Shown here: positions 5,557-6,120 of the stretch, in pieces
How the letters are laid out: every line of letters begins with the position of its first letter
How positions within the stretch are numbered: position 1 is the first letter of the stretch
Assembly: GCA_016650415.1 (NCBI GenBank)
Contig: JAENVU010000183.1
Location: 1-6,120, forward strand
Source: Acidimicrobiia bacterium
GTDB lineage: Bacteria > Actinomycetota > Acidimicrobiia > IMCC26256 > JAENVU01
Length of the DNA stretch: 6,120 nucleotides
Reading direction: 5' to 3'
Position numbers and translations under genes: made by a program
The notes under the pieces: generated by a model
Seen by the model: only the letters and a program-made list of their open reading frames with translations
What the model was told of the DNA's origin: nothing
Databases searched by the model: none

Positions 5557-5979
5557 ATGCCCACGATCTTCACCCGCATCATCGACGGCGAGTTCCCCGG
5601 ACGCTTCGTCTGGCGAGACGACGAGTGCGTCGCGTTTCTCTCCATCAACCCGTTGCAGCCGGGTCACACCCTGGTCGTGCCGAGAGCCGAGGTCGACCAC
5701 TGGATCGATCTCCCCGTCGAGCTCAACGCGCACCTCATGCGGGTCGCGCACGTCATCGGCACGGCGCAGATGATCGCGTTCACCCCCAACCGCGTCGGGC
5801 TGATCATCGCCGGACTCGAAGTACCCCACGTGCATCTGCACGTCGTGCCGATCCGACGCGAAGCCGATCTCAGCTTCGCCAACGCCGAGCTCTCACCCGC
5901 GCCGGAGGCACTCGACGACGCGGCCCAGCGGCTCCGGGCTGCACTCTCCGACGCGGACGCGTCCGGCGTCAGCGAGTAG
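5557..5979 (+). CDS. HIT (histidine triad) family protein
   Basis: A 140-residue cytoplasmic HIT-superfamily protein; members are nucleotidyl hydrolases or transferases acting on nucleoside phosphoramidates or dinucleoside polyphosphates. The N-terminal TIFTRIIDGEFPGRFVW (3-19) is the HINT-type opening, and LSINPLQPGHTLVVPR (28-43) holds the conserved P-L-x-P-G-H-x-L-V-x-P-R. The catalytic triad is H91-V-H93-L-H95-V-V-P, preceded by E88-V-P. N78 in FTPNR and the GLEVPH run sit where the nucleotide pocket is expected. The length is typical. ATG at 5557 gives the standard N-terminus. It follows the HDHRVHWM gene by 17 bp on the same strand, so it may be co-transcribed, but nothing ties it to copper. 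Its last 11 bases overlap the convergent gene at the right edge. The exact substrate cannot be told from sequence. Confidence 0.92.
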   Translation: MPTIFTRIIDGEFPGRFVWRDDECVAFLSINPLQPGHTLVVPRAEVDHWIDLPVELNAHLMRVAHVIGTAQMIAFTPNRVGLIIAGLEVPHVHLHVVPIRREADLSFANAELSPAPEALDDAAQRLRAALSDADASGVSE

Positions 5980-6120
5980 TCGCGCGGGATCGACGATCCC
6001 ACAGACTGAGGAACGCGATCGACGCGAGCACTGCGAGTTCGGGTTCGGCGACCACCCGGAACCGCTGCTTCCCGTAGGTCAGCGCCGCACCGATGGTCAC
6101 GGCAATCAGGAGCGCGACCA
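5969..6120 (-). CDS. C-terminal fragment of a polytopic membrane protein, probably GT39-like glycosyltransferase
   Basis: The last 49 codons of a minus-strand gene run in from the right edge and end at TGA 5971-5969. They read VALLIAVTIGAALTYGKQRF, then RVVAEPELAVLASIAFLSLW, and a basic tail DRRSRATTR. Two hydrophobic stretches (1-13 and 28-40) flank a short loop. The run A-L-T-Y-G-x-x-R-F-R-x-x-x-E-P-x-L-A-V-L-A is what I expect at the C-terminus of actinobacterial ArnT/PMT-like (glycosyltransferase family 39) membrane enzymes, which move sugars from polyprenyl phosphate. With only the tail visible the family call is tentative, but that this is a real coding sequence is well supported by codon pattern and hydrophobicity. 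It overlaps the HIT gene end by 11 bp in convergent orientation. Confidence 0.65.
   Translation of the reverse strand, partial: VALLIAVTIGAALTYGKQRFRVVAEPELAVLASIAFLSLWDRRSRATTR
5986..6000. terminator. Small perfect hairpin after the HIT gene, possible weak bidirectional terminator
   Basis: GGGATC-GAC-GATCCC is a perfect 6-bp stem with a 3-base loop, seven bases (5979 to 5986) past the HIT stop and inside the end of the convergent gene. No T-run follows on either strand, so it is not a classical intrinsic terminator. Its location between two convergent genes is the only reason to list it. Confidence 0.25.

Overview
The window is GC-rich (about two thirds G+C by eye), fully coding, and looks like the chromosome of an actinobacterium (Actinomycetota). 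The class is not determinable from this window; Acidimicrobiia is only a guess. The grounds are the G+C content, gene starts that mostly lack a Shine-Dalgarno sequence but often have a -10-like hexamer 6-8 nt upstream (leaderless style), an ECF sigma factor resembling mycobacterial SigC, and a membrane protein family with an HDHR-x-HWM motif that I know only from actinobacteria.

Layout. Two gene groups diverge from an 88-bp intergenic region at 3890-3977. Leftward (minus strand) run: a zinc-finger (zf-HC2) membrane protein and presumed anti-sigma factor (3889-3269); a CopC-CopD fusion (3272-1587, ATGA overlap); a YcnI/DUF1775 copper-binding protein (1567-899); a SirB1/transglutaminase-like protein (871-74); and the start of a LON substrate-binding-domain protein (74-1, cut by the window edge, TGATG overlap). 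Rightward (plus strand) run: a SigC-like ECF sigma factor (3978-4493); an exported polytopic membrane protein of unknown function carrying HDHRVHWM (4490-5539, ATGA overlap); and a HIT-family protein (5557-5979). At the right edge the C-terminus of a polytopic membrane protein, probably a GT39-like glycosyltransferase, runs convergently (6120-5969) and overlaps the HIT gene by 11 bp. There are no RNA genes, mobile elements or CRISPR arrays, and no gene-free stretch over 100 bp.

How the genes fit together. The centre (899-5539) reads as a copper-handling regulon. An ECF sigma factor and a divergent membrane zinc-finger protein would control expression. CopC-CopD would capture and move copper across the membrane, YcnI would act as an extracytoplasmic copper chaperone, and the HDHRVHWM protein is a likely fourth exported copper component. 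All three exported proteins have a predicted signal peptide ending in Ala-Ser-Ala followed directly by His, so each mature protein should begin with His, the residue that anchors copper in CopC and YcnI. Copper uptake is more likely than efflux, because fused CopCD plus YcnI recalls the Bacillus ycnKJI operon; this is inference. The flanking SirB1, LON-domain, HIT and GT39-like genes look like general housekeeping or cell-envelope genes.
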